Source: Kitasatospora mediocidica KCTC 9733
GTDB lineage: Bacteria > Actinomycetota > Actinomycetes > Streptomycetales > Streptomycetaceae
Length of the DNA stretch: 64,000 bases
NCBI RefSeq assembly: GCF_000744225.1
Contig: NZ_JQLN01000007.1
Location: 1,054,001 to 1,118,000, forward strand
Direction: 5' to 3'
Shown here piece after piece: positions 25,091-34,264 of this stretch; position 1 is the first letter of the stretch; each line of letters starts with the position of its first letter. The notes under the pieces were generated by a model. The model was not told the origin of the DNA and ran no database searches. It saw nothing but the letters and a program-made list of their open reading frames with translations. The position numbers and the translations under genes are program-made.

Positions 25091-26386
25091 TCAGACCTGC
25101 GGCCGGAGCGTGGCGGTGGCCGCGGCGACGGGCGTGGGGCTGGTGGTGCTGATCTCCTTGCCCAGCGCGCTGCCCTTGACCCAGTCCGCCCAGTCGAGGT
25201 TCCAGTCGCCGAAGCCGTTGCCGAACGGCTCCATGGTGTGGCCCTTGCTGTTGACCACCTGGACGATGTCGCCCACCCGGGTCTGCTGGAAGAACCACTC
25301 GGCGTTGTCGGTGCTCATCCCGGTACAGCCGTGGCTGACGTTCTCCACGCCCTGCGAGTTCACCGACCAGGGCGCCGCGTGCACGTACTCGCCGCTCCAG
25401 GTCACCCGGGTGGCCCACTCCACCTTGAGGTCGTACGCCTCGCTGCTGCCCTTGGCGATGCCGATGGTCTCGCTGCTCATCTGCACCTCGCGCTCCTGAC
25501 CGAGCACCACCTTGATGCCGTTGCGGGTGTCGAAGCCGGGCTTGCCGGTGGTCACCGGGATGGTGTTGACCACCTCGCCGTTGCGCTTGAAGGTCAGCTC
25601 GTCGGTCGACGCGTCGACCAGCGCCTCCACCCGGTCCCCGGTGTGGAAGGCGACCCGGCTCGGCGCGCCGCCGTACGTCCCGTCCGTGCCGATCTGGCGG
25701 CCCTGGGTGTCGAAGGTCAGCCGCACCGAGGCATTGGCCGGCCAGTACTGCTGCGGCCGGAAGTGCAGGTTCTTGTCGTCCACCCAGTGCCAGGCACCCG
25801 TCACCGCGGGCTGCGAGAAGACCGTCAGGCCCTGCTCCACCTGCCGGCGCGCGGCGGGGTCGGTGACCGGCTGGGAGAGCTGGACGGTGAGCGGCTCGCC
25901 CACGCCGTAGACGTCGCGGCCGAGGTCGGGGCCCAGTGCCGCGGTGAGCAGCCGGTCGGCGGGCTTGGTGCTGACGTCGGCGGTGGTCTCGCCTCGGGCG
26001 CCCTTGTCGTCGGCGGCGGCGATCCGGGCGGTGTAGTGGGTGGCGGGGGCGAGGGGTGCGGTGCTGTGCCAGCCGTGCCCGTCGCTGTCGAGTGCCCCGG
26101 CCACCACGGTGCCGCTGGGACCCTTCAGGGTGACGTCGGTGATCTTGTCGCCCGGCTTGGCGGTGACCGTGAACGGCTTGGCGGGGTCGGCGTTCGCGAC
26201 GTCGGAGGTGTTCACCAGGGTGGCCGCGTTGACGGCGCGCGGCGGCTTGCCGCTGCCGTCCTGCCCCCCGCCGTCCGAGCAGCCCGCGAGTGGGCTCAAC
26301 ACGAGTGGCGCCAGCGCCAGCCAGGCCGGCAGCGTGCGGTGCCGCCCCGTCCCGTTCTCTCGACCTGCTGCGCGTGTGCCGGCCAC
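25091..26386 (-). CDS. L,D-transpeptidase lipoprotein
   Basis: 431 aa. The signal peptide ends in the lipobox LAGC with Cys at residue 36. Two Ig-like domains (about 60-250) precede a YkuD catalytic domain whose active site is SHGCTGMSTDNAEWFF, where Cys is the nucleophile; most relatives have HGCIRL-type motifs, so this is the actinobacterial variant. It makes 3-3 cross-links in peptidoglycan outside the membrane. GTG 26386 is chosen because AGGAGG lies 5 nt upstream and the signal sequence follows; an ATG at 26476 is possible but unsupported. Transcribed alone. Confidence 0.92.
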   Translation of the reverse strand: MAGTRAAGRENGTGRHRTLPAWLALAPLVLSPLAGCSDGGGQDGSGKPPRAVNAATLVNTSDVANADPAKPFTVTAKPGDKITDVTLKGPSGTVVAGALDSDGHGWHSTAPLAPATHYTARIAAADDKGARGETTADVSTKPADRLLTAALGPDLGRDVYGVGEPLTVQLSQPVTDPAARRQVEQGLTVFSQPAVTGAWHWVDDKNLHFRPQQYWPANASVRLTFDTQGRQIGTDGTYGGAPSRVAFHTGDRVEALVDASTDELTFKRNGEVVNTIPVTTGKPGFDTRNGIKVVLGQEREVQMSSETIGIAKGSSEAYDLKVEWATRVTWSGEYVHAAPWSVNSQGVENVSHGCTGMSTDNAEWFFQQTRVGDIVQVVNSKGHTMEPFGNGFGDWNLDWADWVKGSALGKEISTTSPTPVAAATATLRPQV

Positions 26387-26554
26387 CGGAGCCTCCTGGG
26401 GGGTTTCGGGCCTGTCCGAGAGCTGGTCCTGAGTTCGCGTCGGGTCCCCGACACTGGCTCTCGATCGTAGGAACATCAGCGCATCCCGACCGGCCGGACG
26501 CACGCCGCAGCGCCCGGCCGAGTGAACGCCCCACCCGGTGAGCCCAACAAAAAT

Positions 26555-26584
26555 GGCAGGACCCCTCCGAAGAGGGGTCCTGCC
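26555..26584 (-). terminator. Intrinsic terminator of the ctaCDF operon
   Basis: GGCAGGACCCCTC pairs perfectly with GAGGGGTCCTGCC around a 4-nt loop. On the leftward strand it is followed by ATTTTTG, a rare true U-tract in this GC-rich genome. Confidence 0.92.
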
Positions 26585-26604
26585 GTCAAGCGGGCGAACC
26601 GTAC

Positions 26605-27021
26605 CTACTGGTTCTGGTTCTCGCCGCGGTAGAACTCGAAGGTCCAGCCGAACAGGCCGATCAGGATGACCGGGATCGACCAGAACATCAGCCACCAGCC
26701 GAAGACCACGCCGAGGAAGGCCAGCGCACCGCCACAGGCGAGCGAGAGCGGCTGCCAGCTGTGCGGGGCGAAGAAGCCCTGCTCGCCGGCGTCGTCGGAG
26801 ACCTCGGCCTCGGGGTTGTCACCGGCACCGAGGTCCACCCGGCGGGCCGTGAAGCCCAGGTAGAACGCGATGAAGGCGCACAGGCCGAAGGCCAGGAAGA
26901 GCGCCGTGGTACCGGCGGCCTCCGTGCCGTGCGAACTGTGGGTGGTCCACACGCCGTAGGTGATGGCGCAGGCCAGGATGAAGATGGCGAAGCCCGCGAA
27001 GATCTTGCCCTGTTCCTTCAT
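26605..27021 (-). CDS. ctaF: Cytochrome c oxidase subunit IV (actinobacterial type)
   Basis: 138 aa with four membrane helices (about 5-25, 38-59, 91-108 and 111-128) and the C-terminal ..GWTFEFYRGENQNQ. CtaF is the small actinobacterial fourth subunit of the aa3 oxidase. Its ATG shares a base with the ctaD stop (TGATG), so it is coupled to ctaD. It is the last gene before an intrinsic terminator. Confidence 0.94.
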   Translation of the reverse strand: MKEQGKIFAGFAIFILACAITYGVWTTHSSHGTEAAGTTALFLAFGLCAFIAFYLGFTARRVDLGAGDNPEAEVSDDAGEQGFFAPHSWQPLSLACGGALAFLGVVFGWWLMFWSIPVILIGLFGWTFEFYRGENQNQ

Positions 27022-28808
27022 CAGGCGTCGCCCTCCTTCTTGCCCTTGGTGGTCAGCTCAGGGGTGTCGTAGACGGCCGGCGTGACGCCCTCGAAGTGCT
27101 TGGCCGGGTGGCCGTGGAACTCCAGGTAGTCCAGCGCGGCGATGTCCGGGTGGTGCAGGTCGAACGCCGGGGATTCCGAACGGATCCGGGGCAGCGTGAG
27201 GAAGTTGTGCCGCGGCGGCGGGCAGGAGGTCGCCCACTCCAGCGAACGGCCGTAGCCCCACGGGTCGTCGACCTCCACCTTCTCCCCGTACTTGGCGGTC
27301 TTCCAGACGTTGTAGAGGAACGGCAGGATCGACAGGCCGAGCAGGAAGGAGCCGATGGACGAGACGGTGTTCAGGGTGGTGAAGCCGTCCGAGGGCAGGT
27401 AGCTGGCGTAGCGGCGGGGCATGCCCTCGGCGCCGAGCCAGTGCTGCACCAGGAAGGTGGTGTGGAAGCCGATGAACAGCGTCCAGAAGGTGATCTTGCC
27501 AAGGCGCTCGTCGAGCATCTTGCCGGTCATCTTCGGCCACCAGAAGTGGAAGCCGGCGAACATCGCGAAGACGACGGTGCCGAAGACCACGTAGTGGAAG
27601 TGGGCGACGACGAAGTACGAGTCCGAGACGTGGAAGTCGATCGGCGGGGAGGCGAGCAGGACGCCCGTCAGACCACCGAAGAGGAAGGTCACCAGGAAGC
27701 CGACCGTCCAGAGCATCGGGGTCTCGAAGCTCAGCGAGCCCTTCCACATGGTGCCGACCCAGTTGAAGAACTTCACACCGGTCGGGACCGCGATCAGGAA
27801 GGTCATGAAGGAGAAGAACGGCAGCAGCACCTGTCCGGTGACGTACATGTGGTGCGCCCACACCGTCACGGAGAGGCCGGCGATCGCGATGGTGGCGGCG
27901 ATCAGGCCGGAGTAACCGAACATCGGCTTGCGGCTGAAGACCGGGATGATCTCCGAGATGATGCCGAAGAACGGCAGCGCGATGATGTACACCTCGGGGT
28001 GACCGAAGAACCAGAAGAGGTGTTGCCAGAGCAACGCCCCGCCGTTGGCCGGGTCGAAGATATGTGCCCCGAATTTCCGATCCGCCTCCAGCGCGAAGAG
28101 CGCGGCGGCGAGCACGGGGAAGGCCAGCAGCACCAGCACGGCGGTCAGCAGGACGTTCCAGACGAAGATCGACATCCGGAACATCGTCATGCCGGGAGCG
28201 CGCATGCAGATGATGGTCGTGATGAAGTTGACCGCACCCAGGATCGTGCCGAAGCCGGAGAAGGCCAGACCCATGATCCACATGTCGGCGCCGACACCCG
28301 GCGAGCGGACGGCGTCGGACAGCGGCGAGTAGGCGAACCAGCCGAAGTCGGCCGCGCCCTGCGGGGTGAGGAAGCCGCCCACCGCGATGGTGGAGCCGAA
28401 CAGGTAGAGCCAGTAGGCGAACATGTTCAGACGCGGGAAGGCCACGTCGGGAGCGCCGATCTGGAGCGGCATGATCCAGTTCGCGAAGCCGGCGAAGAGC
28501 GGCGTCGCGAACATCAGCAGCATGATCGTGCCGTGCATCGTGAATGCCTGGTTGAACTGCTCGTTCGTCAGGATCTGGCCGTTGGGCTGGGCCAGCTGGG
28601 CGCGCATGACGAGGGCGAGGATGCCACCGATCAGGAAGAACGCGAACGACGTACCGAGGTACATCGTGCCGATCGTCTTGTGGTCGGTGGTGGTCAGCCA
28701 CTTGATGATGGTGGAACCCGGCTTGCGGGTGCGCTGAACGCCCCCGCCCACCCTGACGGCGCCCCCGGATGCCCCGCCGGCAGCGGCGGGCTCATTGAGG
28801 ATGGTCAC
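27021..28808 (-). CDS. ctaD: Cytochrome c oxidase subunit I
   Basis: 595 aa, twelve membrane helices. Metal-site signatures are complete: HPEVYIIALP with the CuB histidine and cross-linked Tyr, WAHHMYVTG with the His pair, and HFHYVVFG with the haem a3/a histidines. It is the catalytic subunit of the aa3 oxidase, reducing oxygen and pumping protons. GTG 28808 shares one base with the ctaC stop. The N-terminal 30 residues are Gly-rich and variable. Confidence 0.97.
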   Translation of the reverse strand: MTILNEPAAAGGASGGAVRVGGGVQRTRKPGSTIIKWLTTTDHKTIGTMYLGTSFAFFLIGGILALVMRAQLAQPNGQILTNEQFNQAFTMHGTIMLLMFATPLFAGFANWIMPLQIGAPDVAFPRLNMFAYWLYLFGSTIAVGGFLTPQGAADFGWFAYSPLSDAVRSPGVGADMWIMGLAFSGFGTILGAVNFITTIICMRAPGMTMFRMSIFVWNVLLTAVLVLLAFPVLAAALFALEADRKFGAHIFDPANGGALLWQHLFWFFGHPEVYIIALPFFGIISEIIPVFSRKPMFGYSGLIAATIAIAGLSVTVWAHHMYVTGQVLLPFFSFMTFLIAVPTGVKFFNWVGTMWKGSLSFETPMLWTVGFLVTFLFGGLTGVLLASPPIDFHVSDSYFVVAHFHYVVFGTVVFAMFAGFHFWWPKMTGKMLDERLGKITFWTLFIGFHTTFLVQHWLGAEGMPRRYASYLPSDGFTTLNTVSSIGSFLLGLSILPFLYNVWKTAKYGEKVEVDDPWGYGRSLEWATSCPPPRHNFLTLPRIRSESPAFDLHHPDIAALDYLEFHGHPAKHFEGVTPAVYDTPELTTKGKKEGDA

Positions 28809-29656
28809 TATTCACTTCCCATGGTCGTGATGCCCGAAGGCACCGCGCCTGCCTGGCCACTGGCCCGGAGCTGCTGCAGGTGGTTCATGTACTCGTCGTG
28901 GGTGACGACCTTGACCTTGAAGAGCATCTTGTCGTGGTTCACGCCGCAGAGTTCCGCGCACTTGCCGTCGTAGGTGCCCAGCACGGTCGGGGTGACCTCG
29001 AACTTGTTCACCACGCCCGGCACGACGTCCATCTTCATCATGAAGTTGATGGGCCAGAAGTCGTGGATCACGTCACGCGACGTCAGCCGGAACTGGACCG
29101 ACTCGTTGACCGGCAGCCAGAGCGTCGGCATGTCCTGGGGAGTGCCGACGTCGTAGGCCGCGGTCGTGCTGGTCGGGTCCGGGGTCTCGGTGTTCTCGTA
29201 GTTGAACGCCCAGCTCCACTGGAAGCCGACCACGTTGACGAAGTGCTGCGGCTTGGCCGACACATGCGTCAGGCGCGACTCGTCGCGAGCGACGAAGTAG
29301 AACAGCACCGAGACGATGACGATGGGGACCGCGGTGTAGAGCGCCTCGATGGGCACGTTGTACCGGGTCTGCGGAGGGATCTGGATACCGGTGCGGCTGC
29401 GCCGGTGGAAGATCACACTCCAGATGATCAGACCCCACATCAGTACGCCGACCACCAGCGCCGCGATCCAGGAACCCTGCCACATCTGGAGGACGAGATG
29501 TCCGTCCGTGGTGACGGGGCTGGGGAGGCCAAGCCTGGGCAGGTCGTTGGCCGAGCAGCCGGTAGCGGTCGCGATGACGAGGCCCAGTGCCAGCGCCTGA
29601 GGCAGCTTCCGCCGCATCGTGCGCCGCGGCGAGCGGTCGGAGCCGTTGGGACTCAC
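28808..29656 (-). CDS. ctaC: Cytochrome c oxidase subunit II
   Basis: 282 aa lipoprotein-type subunit: signal ending ATGC (lipobox Cys near residue 34), two membrane helices (about 60-84 and 105-125), and a periplasmic cupredoxin domain with the CuA site CAELCGVNHDKM. It receives electrons from QcrC. GTG 29656 has GGAAGG 7 nt upstream and gives a normal signal peptide; the frame is open to 29761 but without support. First gene of the leftward ctaC-ctaD-ctaF operon. Confidence 0.95.
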   Translation of the reverse strand: MSPNGSDRSPRRTMRRKLPQALALGLVIATATGCSANDLPRLGLPSPVTTDGHLVLQMWQGSWIAALVVGVLMWGLIIWSVIFHRRSRTGIQIPPQTRYNVPIEALYTAVPIVIVSVLFYFVARDESRLTHVSAKPQHFVNVVGFQWSWAFNYENTETPDPTSTTAAYDVGTPQDMPTLWLPVNESVQFRLTSRDVIHDFWPINFMMKMDVVPGVVNKFEVTPTVLGTYDGKCAELCGVNHDKMLFKVKVVTHDEYMNHLQQLRASGQAGAVPSGITTMGSE

Positions 29657-29993
29657 GTAGCGCCTTCCCGAAGTCTCGCCCGCGATCGCGTCGTCCCGAG
29701 GAGTGCTTCGCCTCCCCGGCGACCCGCCCACGGGCACGGTTTGAATGCTTATGCGGGCCAAACCCTACTCCAGCCTTATGCGGACCTGACGAGCAGGTCC
29801 CGGTAACGCGCCGTCCGCCTACCCGATCAGCCCCGGCAGGCGTGGACTCGCAGGTCACGGCAGGCATTCGGGGTCCATTCACCCGATCAGGGGACGGCAG
29901 CGAGGCGTCTGGGTGACGGATCGTCGGGTGCGGACGAAGCGGACAAATCAGGTGCTCAGCTGACGCGCAGTGAGACCCGGCTACGGTGTCGTC
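29657..29993. other. Divergent promoter region of ctaC and the NifS-TusA gene
   Basis: About 340 bp with no gene. It holds two direct copies of CTTATGCGG (29748-29756 and 29775-29783) flanking a TAGGGT hexamer read leftward, and the promoter of the rightward gene at 29960-29987. Confidence 0.5.
29960..29987 (+). promoter_or_regulatory. Promoter for a probably leaderless NifS-TusA mRNA
   Basis: CTGACG (29960-29965) and TACGGT (29982-29987) are spaced by 16 bp. The -10 element ends 6 bp before the GTG start at 29994 and there is no Shine-Dalgarno, which fits transcription starting at the start codon. Confidence 0.55.
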
Positions 29994-31397
29994 GTGCCCT
30001 ACTTCGACGCGGCCTCCACCGCTCCCCTGCACCCGGTCGCGCGCCAGGCGCTGAACGCCGCCCTGGACGAGGGCTGGGCGGACCCGGCCCGGCTCTACCG
30101 CTCCGGCCGGCAGGCCCGGATGCTGCTGGACGCGGCCCGCGAGACGGTGGCCGAGGTGCTCGGCGCGCGGGCCGACGAGGTGTCGTTCACCACCAGCGGC
30201 ACCCAGGCCGTCCAGCTGGGGATGCTCGGCGCACTGCGCGGGCGCCGCCGCACCGGGCGCCACCTGCTGCATTCTGCGGTCGAGCACTCGAGCGTGCTGC
30301 ACACCGCCGAGCTGCACGAGGCGGACGGCGGGTCCGTGGACGTGGTGCCGGTGGACCGCTCGGGCCGGGTCCTGGTCGAGCGCTTCGCGGTCCGGCCGGA
30401 CACCGCGCTGGCCGTCCTGCAGTCCGCCAACCACGAGGTCGGCACGGTGCAGCCGGTGGCCGAGGCGGCCGAGCGCTGCGGCACGGTGCCGCTGCTGGTG
30501 GACGCGGCGCAGAGCGTCGGGCGGCTGCCGGTGCCGGACGGCTGGTCGCTGCTGACGGCCAGTGCGCACAAGTGGGGCGGGCCGCCCGGGGTCGGGGTGC
30601 TGGCCGTCCGCAAGGGCGTCCGCTTCTCGTCGGTGCTGCCCGCCGACGAGCGGGAGAGCGGCCGGGTGCCCGGCTACGTCAACGTGCCCGCGATCGTGGC
30701 AGCCGCCGCCTCACTGCGGGCGGTGCGGGCGCAGGCCGAGCAGGAGAACGCCCGGCTGCACGCGCTGGTGGAGCGGATCCGGACCCGGGTGCCGCAGCTG
30801 GTGCCCGAGGTGGAGGTGGTGGGCGACCCGGTCCGCCGGCTGCCGCACCTGGTCACCTTCTCCTGCCTCTACGTCGACGGGGAGGTGCTGCTGACCGAAC
30901 TCGACCGGGCCGGCTTCGCGGTCTCCTCGGGCTCCTCCTGCACGTCCAGCACCCTGACGCCGAGCCATGTGCTGGCCGCGATGGGCGTGCTGACCGAGGG
31001 GAACGTCCGGGTCTCGCTGCCGCAGGGCACCCCGGCCGAGGAGGTGGACCGCTTCCTCGCGGTGCTGCCCGACCTGGTCGCCGCGGTCCGCGCCCCGCTG
31101 GGCCTGGACCTGCCGGCGCCTGCGGGGGCCGGTGTGGCGGCCGGGGCCGCGCAGGAGGGCGTCCTGGTGATCGACGCGCTGGGCAAGCGCTGCCCGCTGC
31201 CGGTGATCGAGCTGGCCAAGCGGCTCGGCGAGGTGGCGCCGGGCGGCGAGCTGGTCGTCCTCGCCGACGACGAGGCGGCCCGGCTGGACATCCCCGCCTG
31301 GTGCGCGATGCGCGAGCAGGAGTACCTGGGCGAGGCCCCGGCCGCCGGCTACGGCGCCGACCGGGGCTTCGCCTACCGGGTCCGCAGGCTCAGCTGA
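29994..31397 (+). CDS. Cysteine desulfurase-TusA fusion protein
   Basis: 467 aa. Residues 1-375 are a NifS-type class V PLP enzyme with VEHSSVLH (97-104), VDAAQSVG (169-176), Schiff-base K193 in SAHKWGGPPGVG and active-site C316 in SSGSSCTSS. Residues about 388-467 are a TusA/SirA domain with the CPxP motif C400-PLP. The desulfurase would form a persulfide and pass it to the tethered TusA domain for thio-modification or cofactor sulfur supply. The preferred GTG 29994 gives MPYFDAAST, the usual start; GTG 29970 is also in frame. It shares eight bases with the convergent PfkB gene. Confidence 0.92.
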   Translation: MPYFDAASTAPLHPVARQALNAALDEGWADPARLYRSGRQARMLLDAARETVAEVLGARADEVSFTTSGTQAVQLGMLGALRGRRRTGRHLLHSAVEHSSVLHTAELHEADGGSVDVVPVDRSGRVLVERFAVRPDTALAVLQSANHEVGTVQPVAEAAERCGTVPLLVDAAQSVGRLPVPDGWSLLTASAHKWGGPPGVGVLAVRKGVRFSSVLPADERESGRVPGYVNVPAIVAAAASLRAVRAQAEQENARLHALVERIRTRVPQLVPEVEVVGDPVRRLPHLVTFSCLYVDGEVLLTELDRAGFAVSSGSSCTSSTLTPSHVLAAMGVLTEGNVRVSLPQGTPAEEVDRFLAVLPDLVAAVRAPLGLDLPAPAGAGVAAGAAQEGVLVIDALGKRCPLPVIELAKRLGEVAPGGELVVLADDEAARLDIPAWCAMREQEYLGEAPAAGYGADRGFAYRVRRLS

Positions 31398-32364
31398 GCT
31401 GGGCGCGGACCTCGGCGGCAGCGTCCTCGCCGTAGGCGGCGGCGAAGCGCTCGACGAAGGTCGCGGCGCGCAGCTCGTACTCCTGGGTGCCGACGGTCTC
31501 GATCACCAGGGTGGCCATCATGCAGCCGATCTGGGCGGCGCGCTCCAGGCCGAGGTCCCAGGACAGGCCCGCCAGGAACCCGGCCCGGAAGCCGTCGCCG
31601 ACGCCGGTCGGGTCGGCCTTCTGCTTCTCCTGGGCGCAGGCCACCAGGATGTCCTCCTCGCCCTTGCGCGAGATCCGCACGCCCTTGCTGCCCAGGGTGG
31701 TGATCCGGGTGCCGACCCGCTCCAGGATCTCGGCCGCGGCCCAGCCGGTCTTGCTCTCGATCAGCGCGGCCTCGTACTCGTTGGTGAAGAGGTACGCGGC
31801 GCCGTCGACGATCTCGCGGATCGCGTCACCGTCCAGGCGGGCCAGCTGCTGCGAGGGGTCGGCGGCGAAGGCGTAGCCGCGGGTGCGGGCCTCCTCGGTG
31901 TGCCGGACCATCGCCTGCGGGTCGTCGGCGCCGATCAGCACCAGGTCCAGGCCGCCCAGCCGGTCGGCGATCGGCTTCAGCTCGATGTAGCGGGCCTCGG
32001 CCATCGCACCGGTGTAGAACGACGCGATCTGGTTGTGCTCCTCGTCCGTGGTGCACATGAAGCGGGCGGTGTGCCGGGTCTCCGAGATGTGGACCGACTC
32101 GGTGTCCACGTTGTGGCGCTCCAGCCAGCTCCGGTACTCCTCGAAGTCGCCGCCGGCCGCGCCCACCAGGACCGGGCGCAGGCCCAGCACGCCCATGCCG
32201 AAGGTGATGTTCGGCGCGACCCCGCCGCGGCGGATGTCCAGCGTGTCGACCAGGAACGACAGGGAAACCGTGTGCAGCTGCTCGGCGACCAGCTGGTCGG
32301 TGAAGCGGCCGGGGAAGGTCATCAGATGGTCGGAGGCGATCGAACCGGCGACGGCGATGCGCAC
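31390..32364 (-). CDS. PfkB-family carbohydrate/nucleoside kinase
   Basis: 324 aa, ribokinase fold. It starts MRIAVAGSIASDHLMTFPG, carries the substrate-side GGVAPNITFGMGVLG (about 48-62), and ends with the anion-hole motif DPTGVGDGFRAG with catalytic Asp near residue 257. Sequence style is closest to actinobacterial adenosine kinase-type members, but the substrate cannot be fixed from sequence. GTG 32364 has GAGGAG about 7 nt upstream. Its stop overlaps the end of the NifS-TusA gene tail to tail. Confidence 0.88.
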   Translation of the reverse strand: MRIAVAGSIASDHLMTFPGRFTDQLVAEQLHTVSLSFLVDTLDIRRGGVAPNITFGMGVLGLRPVLVGAAGGDFEEYRSWLERHNVDTESVHISETRHTARFMCTTDEEHNQIASFYTGAMAEARYIELKPIADRLGGLDLVLIGADDPQAMVRHTEEARTRGYAFAADPSQQLARLDGDAIREIVDGAAYLFTNEYEAALIESKTGWAAAEILERVGTRITTLGSKGVRISRKGEEDILVACAQEKQKADPTGVGDGFRAGFLAGLSWDLGLERAAQIGCMMATLVIETVGTQEYELRAATFVERFAAAYGEDAAAEVRAQLS

Positions 32365-32587
32365 GAAGGCTCCTCGGTAGGGATGGCAGGCCATGGGGAC
32401 AACCCCCCTACGGTAGCCGTCGCCCCCGCTGTCAAGGCACCGTGATCGAAAGATGTCCGAATTGACGACTACCTGCGGGTAGGCCTGGCCCGGTCCCGGA
32501 AGGCGGCCTAGGGTCGCGATCAGAGGGGCTCGTCGTAGCCCCCAGGCCCGCGGCGACGAGGCCGCGGCGGCGATCGGAGCCCATGCC

Positions 32588-32806
32588 ATGCTGCCCAGCC
32601 ACACCCCCGTCCAGGTCCCCAGCGCCCTCAAGGGCGAGGCCGACCCGGACACCCTGGACGCCCTGCTCGACTCCTCCCGTCGGCTCGGCGCGTTCTGGCC
32701 GCCGCTGGCCACCGGGCCGCAGCCCGCCAGCCGGCCCAGCGGTGGCATCTCGGTGCCCGCCCGCACCCGGGACCTGGTGGCCGGCATGGCCGAGTTCGGC
32801 CTCTGA
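32588..32806 (+). CDS. Small protein of unknown function
   Basis: 72 aa, LPSHTPVQVPSALKG near the start and ..PSGGISVPARTRDLVAGMAEFGL near the end. It has no signal or membrane segment. Nearly every third codon position is G or C and GGAG precedes the start, so it is probably real. ATG 32588 and ATG 32583 are both present but in different frames. It is upstream of a lipoprotein gene on the same strand. I do not recognise a family. Confidence 0.62.
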   Translation: MLPSHTPVQVPSALKGEADPDTLDALLDSSRRLGAFWPPLATGPQPASRPSGGISVPARTRDLVAGMAEFGL

Positions 32807-32912
32807 GGCGCTCCCCGCAGACCCCGGGGAACCGGATTCCTCCGTGACACGTCACATCCGCGCAGCCACAGCTGCCCGTCAGGAATCCGCAGACTCTGGA
32901 GGACGTCGCACC

Positions 32913-33599
32913 ATGGACGACAAGACCGCAGCCGAGCCGCTCGCCCACCCCGCCGTCACCGGTGCCGCGGCGGGCGGACCGCGCGGACGCCGACGGCGTG
33001 CGCTGGCGGCCGGTGCACTGCTGCTGGCGGTCGCGGCGGCTGTCACCGGCTGCAACGCCAAGACGAGCACGTCCGCCGCCGGTAGCCCCACGCCGTCCGC
33101 CCCGGCCGCGCCCAGCACCCCCGCGGGGTCGCCGACGACCGCGCCGTCCACCGCGGCCGGGGCGCCGACCACAGCCCCGCCCGCCGCGGGCGGCGGCGGG
33201 ACGGGCACGTCGTCCACCCCCGCCGCGCCCACCCGGCCGGCCAAGCCGAGCTCGCCGCCGCCGGCCGGCACCGGGACGGCGCCCGACCTGCCGAGCCACC
33301 TCAAGCCGAACAACTACCTGACCACCGGCAACCAGCTGACGGTCTTCTTCTTCGGCGGTGTGTGCGACAAGTACGGGCTGAAGACCGACGAGAGCAAGGC
33401 CGGCCAGGTCGGCGTCAGCGTCGTGATCACCGAGAAGGCCCCGGCCGGCCAGGTCTGCCCGGCGCTGGTCAAGCAGCAGGGCGTCGAGGCCACCCTCTCC
33501 CACCCGCTCCAGGGCCGGGCCGTGGTCGACCTGGACACCGGCGCGAACGTCCCGCTGGAGTCGGTGCCGAACGGCGGCCCGGTCAGCGCCGCGAACTGA
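32913..33599 (+). CDS. Lipoprotein with Pro/Ala/Thr-rich stalk
   Basis: 228 aa. The N-terminal signal has an Arg-rich start and a lipobox VTGC at about residue 47. A 75-residue Ser/Thr/Pro/Ala stalk follows, and then a small globular domain (about 125-228) with one Cys pair, VCDKYG and VCPALV, and the segments LTVFFFGGVCD and GRAVVDLDTG. Probably anchored outside the membrane; function unknown. ATG 32913 is preceded by GGAGG at 10 nt. It ends before a very strong bidirectional hairpin. Confidence 0.82.
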   Translation: MDDKTAAEPLAHPAVTGAAAGGPRGRRRRALAAGALLLAVAAAVTGCNAKTSTSAAGSPTPSAPAAPSTPAGSPTTAPSTAAGAPTTAPPAAGGGGTGTSSTPAAPTRPAKPSSPPPAGTGTAPDLPSHLKPNNYLTTGNQLTVFFFGGVCDKYGLKTDESKAGQVGVSVVITEKAPAGQVCPALVKQQGVEATLSHPLQGRAVVDLDTGANVPLESVPNGGPVSAAN

Positions 33600-33609
33600 C
33601 CCACCCGCG

Positions 33610-33659
33610 ATACGCCGAAGGCGGCCCCCGGAAGTCTCCGGGGGCCGCCTTCGGCGTAT
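33610..33659. terminator. Bidirectional terminator between convergent genes
   Basis: A perfect 23-bp stem around a 4-nt AGTC loop lies between the lipoprotein gene and erpA, 10 bp and 13 bp from their stop codons. Confidence 0.92.
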
Positions 33660-33672
33660 GTGCTGCGAGCGA

Positions 33673-34026
33673 CTAGCTGAACGAGTCGCCGCAGGCGCAC
33701 GAGCCGGTCGCGTTCGGGTTGTCGATCGTGAAGCCCTGCTTCTCGATGGTGTCGACGAAGTCGACCGTGGCGCCGCCGAGGTACGGGGCGCTCATCCGGT
33801 CGGTGACGACCTTGACGCCGCCGAAGTCCTTCAGGACGTCGCCGTCGAGCGAGCGCTCGTCGAAGAAGAGCTGGTAGCGCAGGCCCGAGCAACCGCCGGG
33901 CTGCACGGCCACGCGCAGCGCGAGGTCGTCGCGACCCTCCTGCTCCAGCAGGCCCTTCACCTTGGCCGCGGCTGAGTCGGTAAGGAGCAGACCACTCTCG
34001 ACGGTGGTCTCGTCCTGGACGGTCAT
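33673..34026 (-). CDS. erpA: A-type iron-sulfur carrier / insertion protein
   Basis: 117 aa HesB/IscA fold with the three conserved Cys at 46 (GGCSG), 110 and 112 (SCACGDSFS). It delivers Fe-S clusters to target enzymes and is generally important for aerobic respiration. ATG 34026 has GGGAG about 9 nt upstream. It is transcribed alone. The symbol reflects the usual actinobacterial annotation; IscA/SufA-type naming is possible. Confidence 0.92.
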   Translation of the reverse strand: MTVQDETTVESGLLLTDSAAAKVKGLLEQEGRDDLALRVAVQPGGCSGLRYQLFFDERSLDGDVLKDFGGVKVVTDRMSAPYLGGATVDFVDTIEKQGFTIDNPNATGSCACGDSFS

Positions 34027-34264
34027 CTCGTTACTCCCGGTCTGTGACGACAGTTCTGCCGCCGGTGCCAACCAACGGTTGCCCGGATTGATTCCGGGCG
34101 GTGATTCTGTGCGCGGACGATTGTCCACGCGGCCCCACCCGTCCATGCTCGCACACCGCAGGACCGCGGTCACGGTTCGGCGACCGTGCGGACCAGTGCC
34201 GCCGATCACCTCGCGATTCGCGCAACCGGCCGCACGGGCCCGTGCCGGGCGCCAGGATGGGCCC

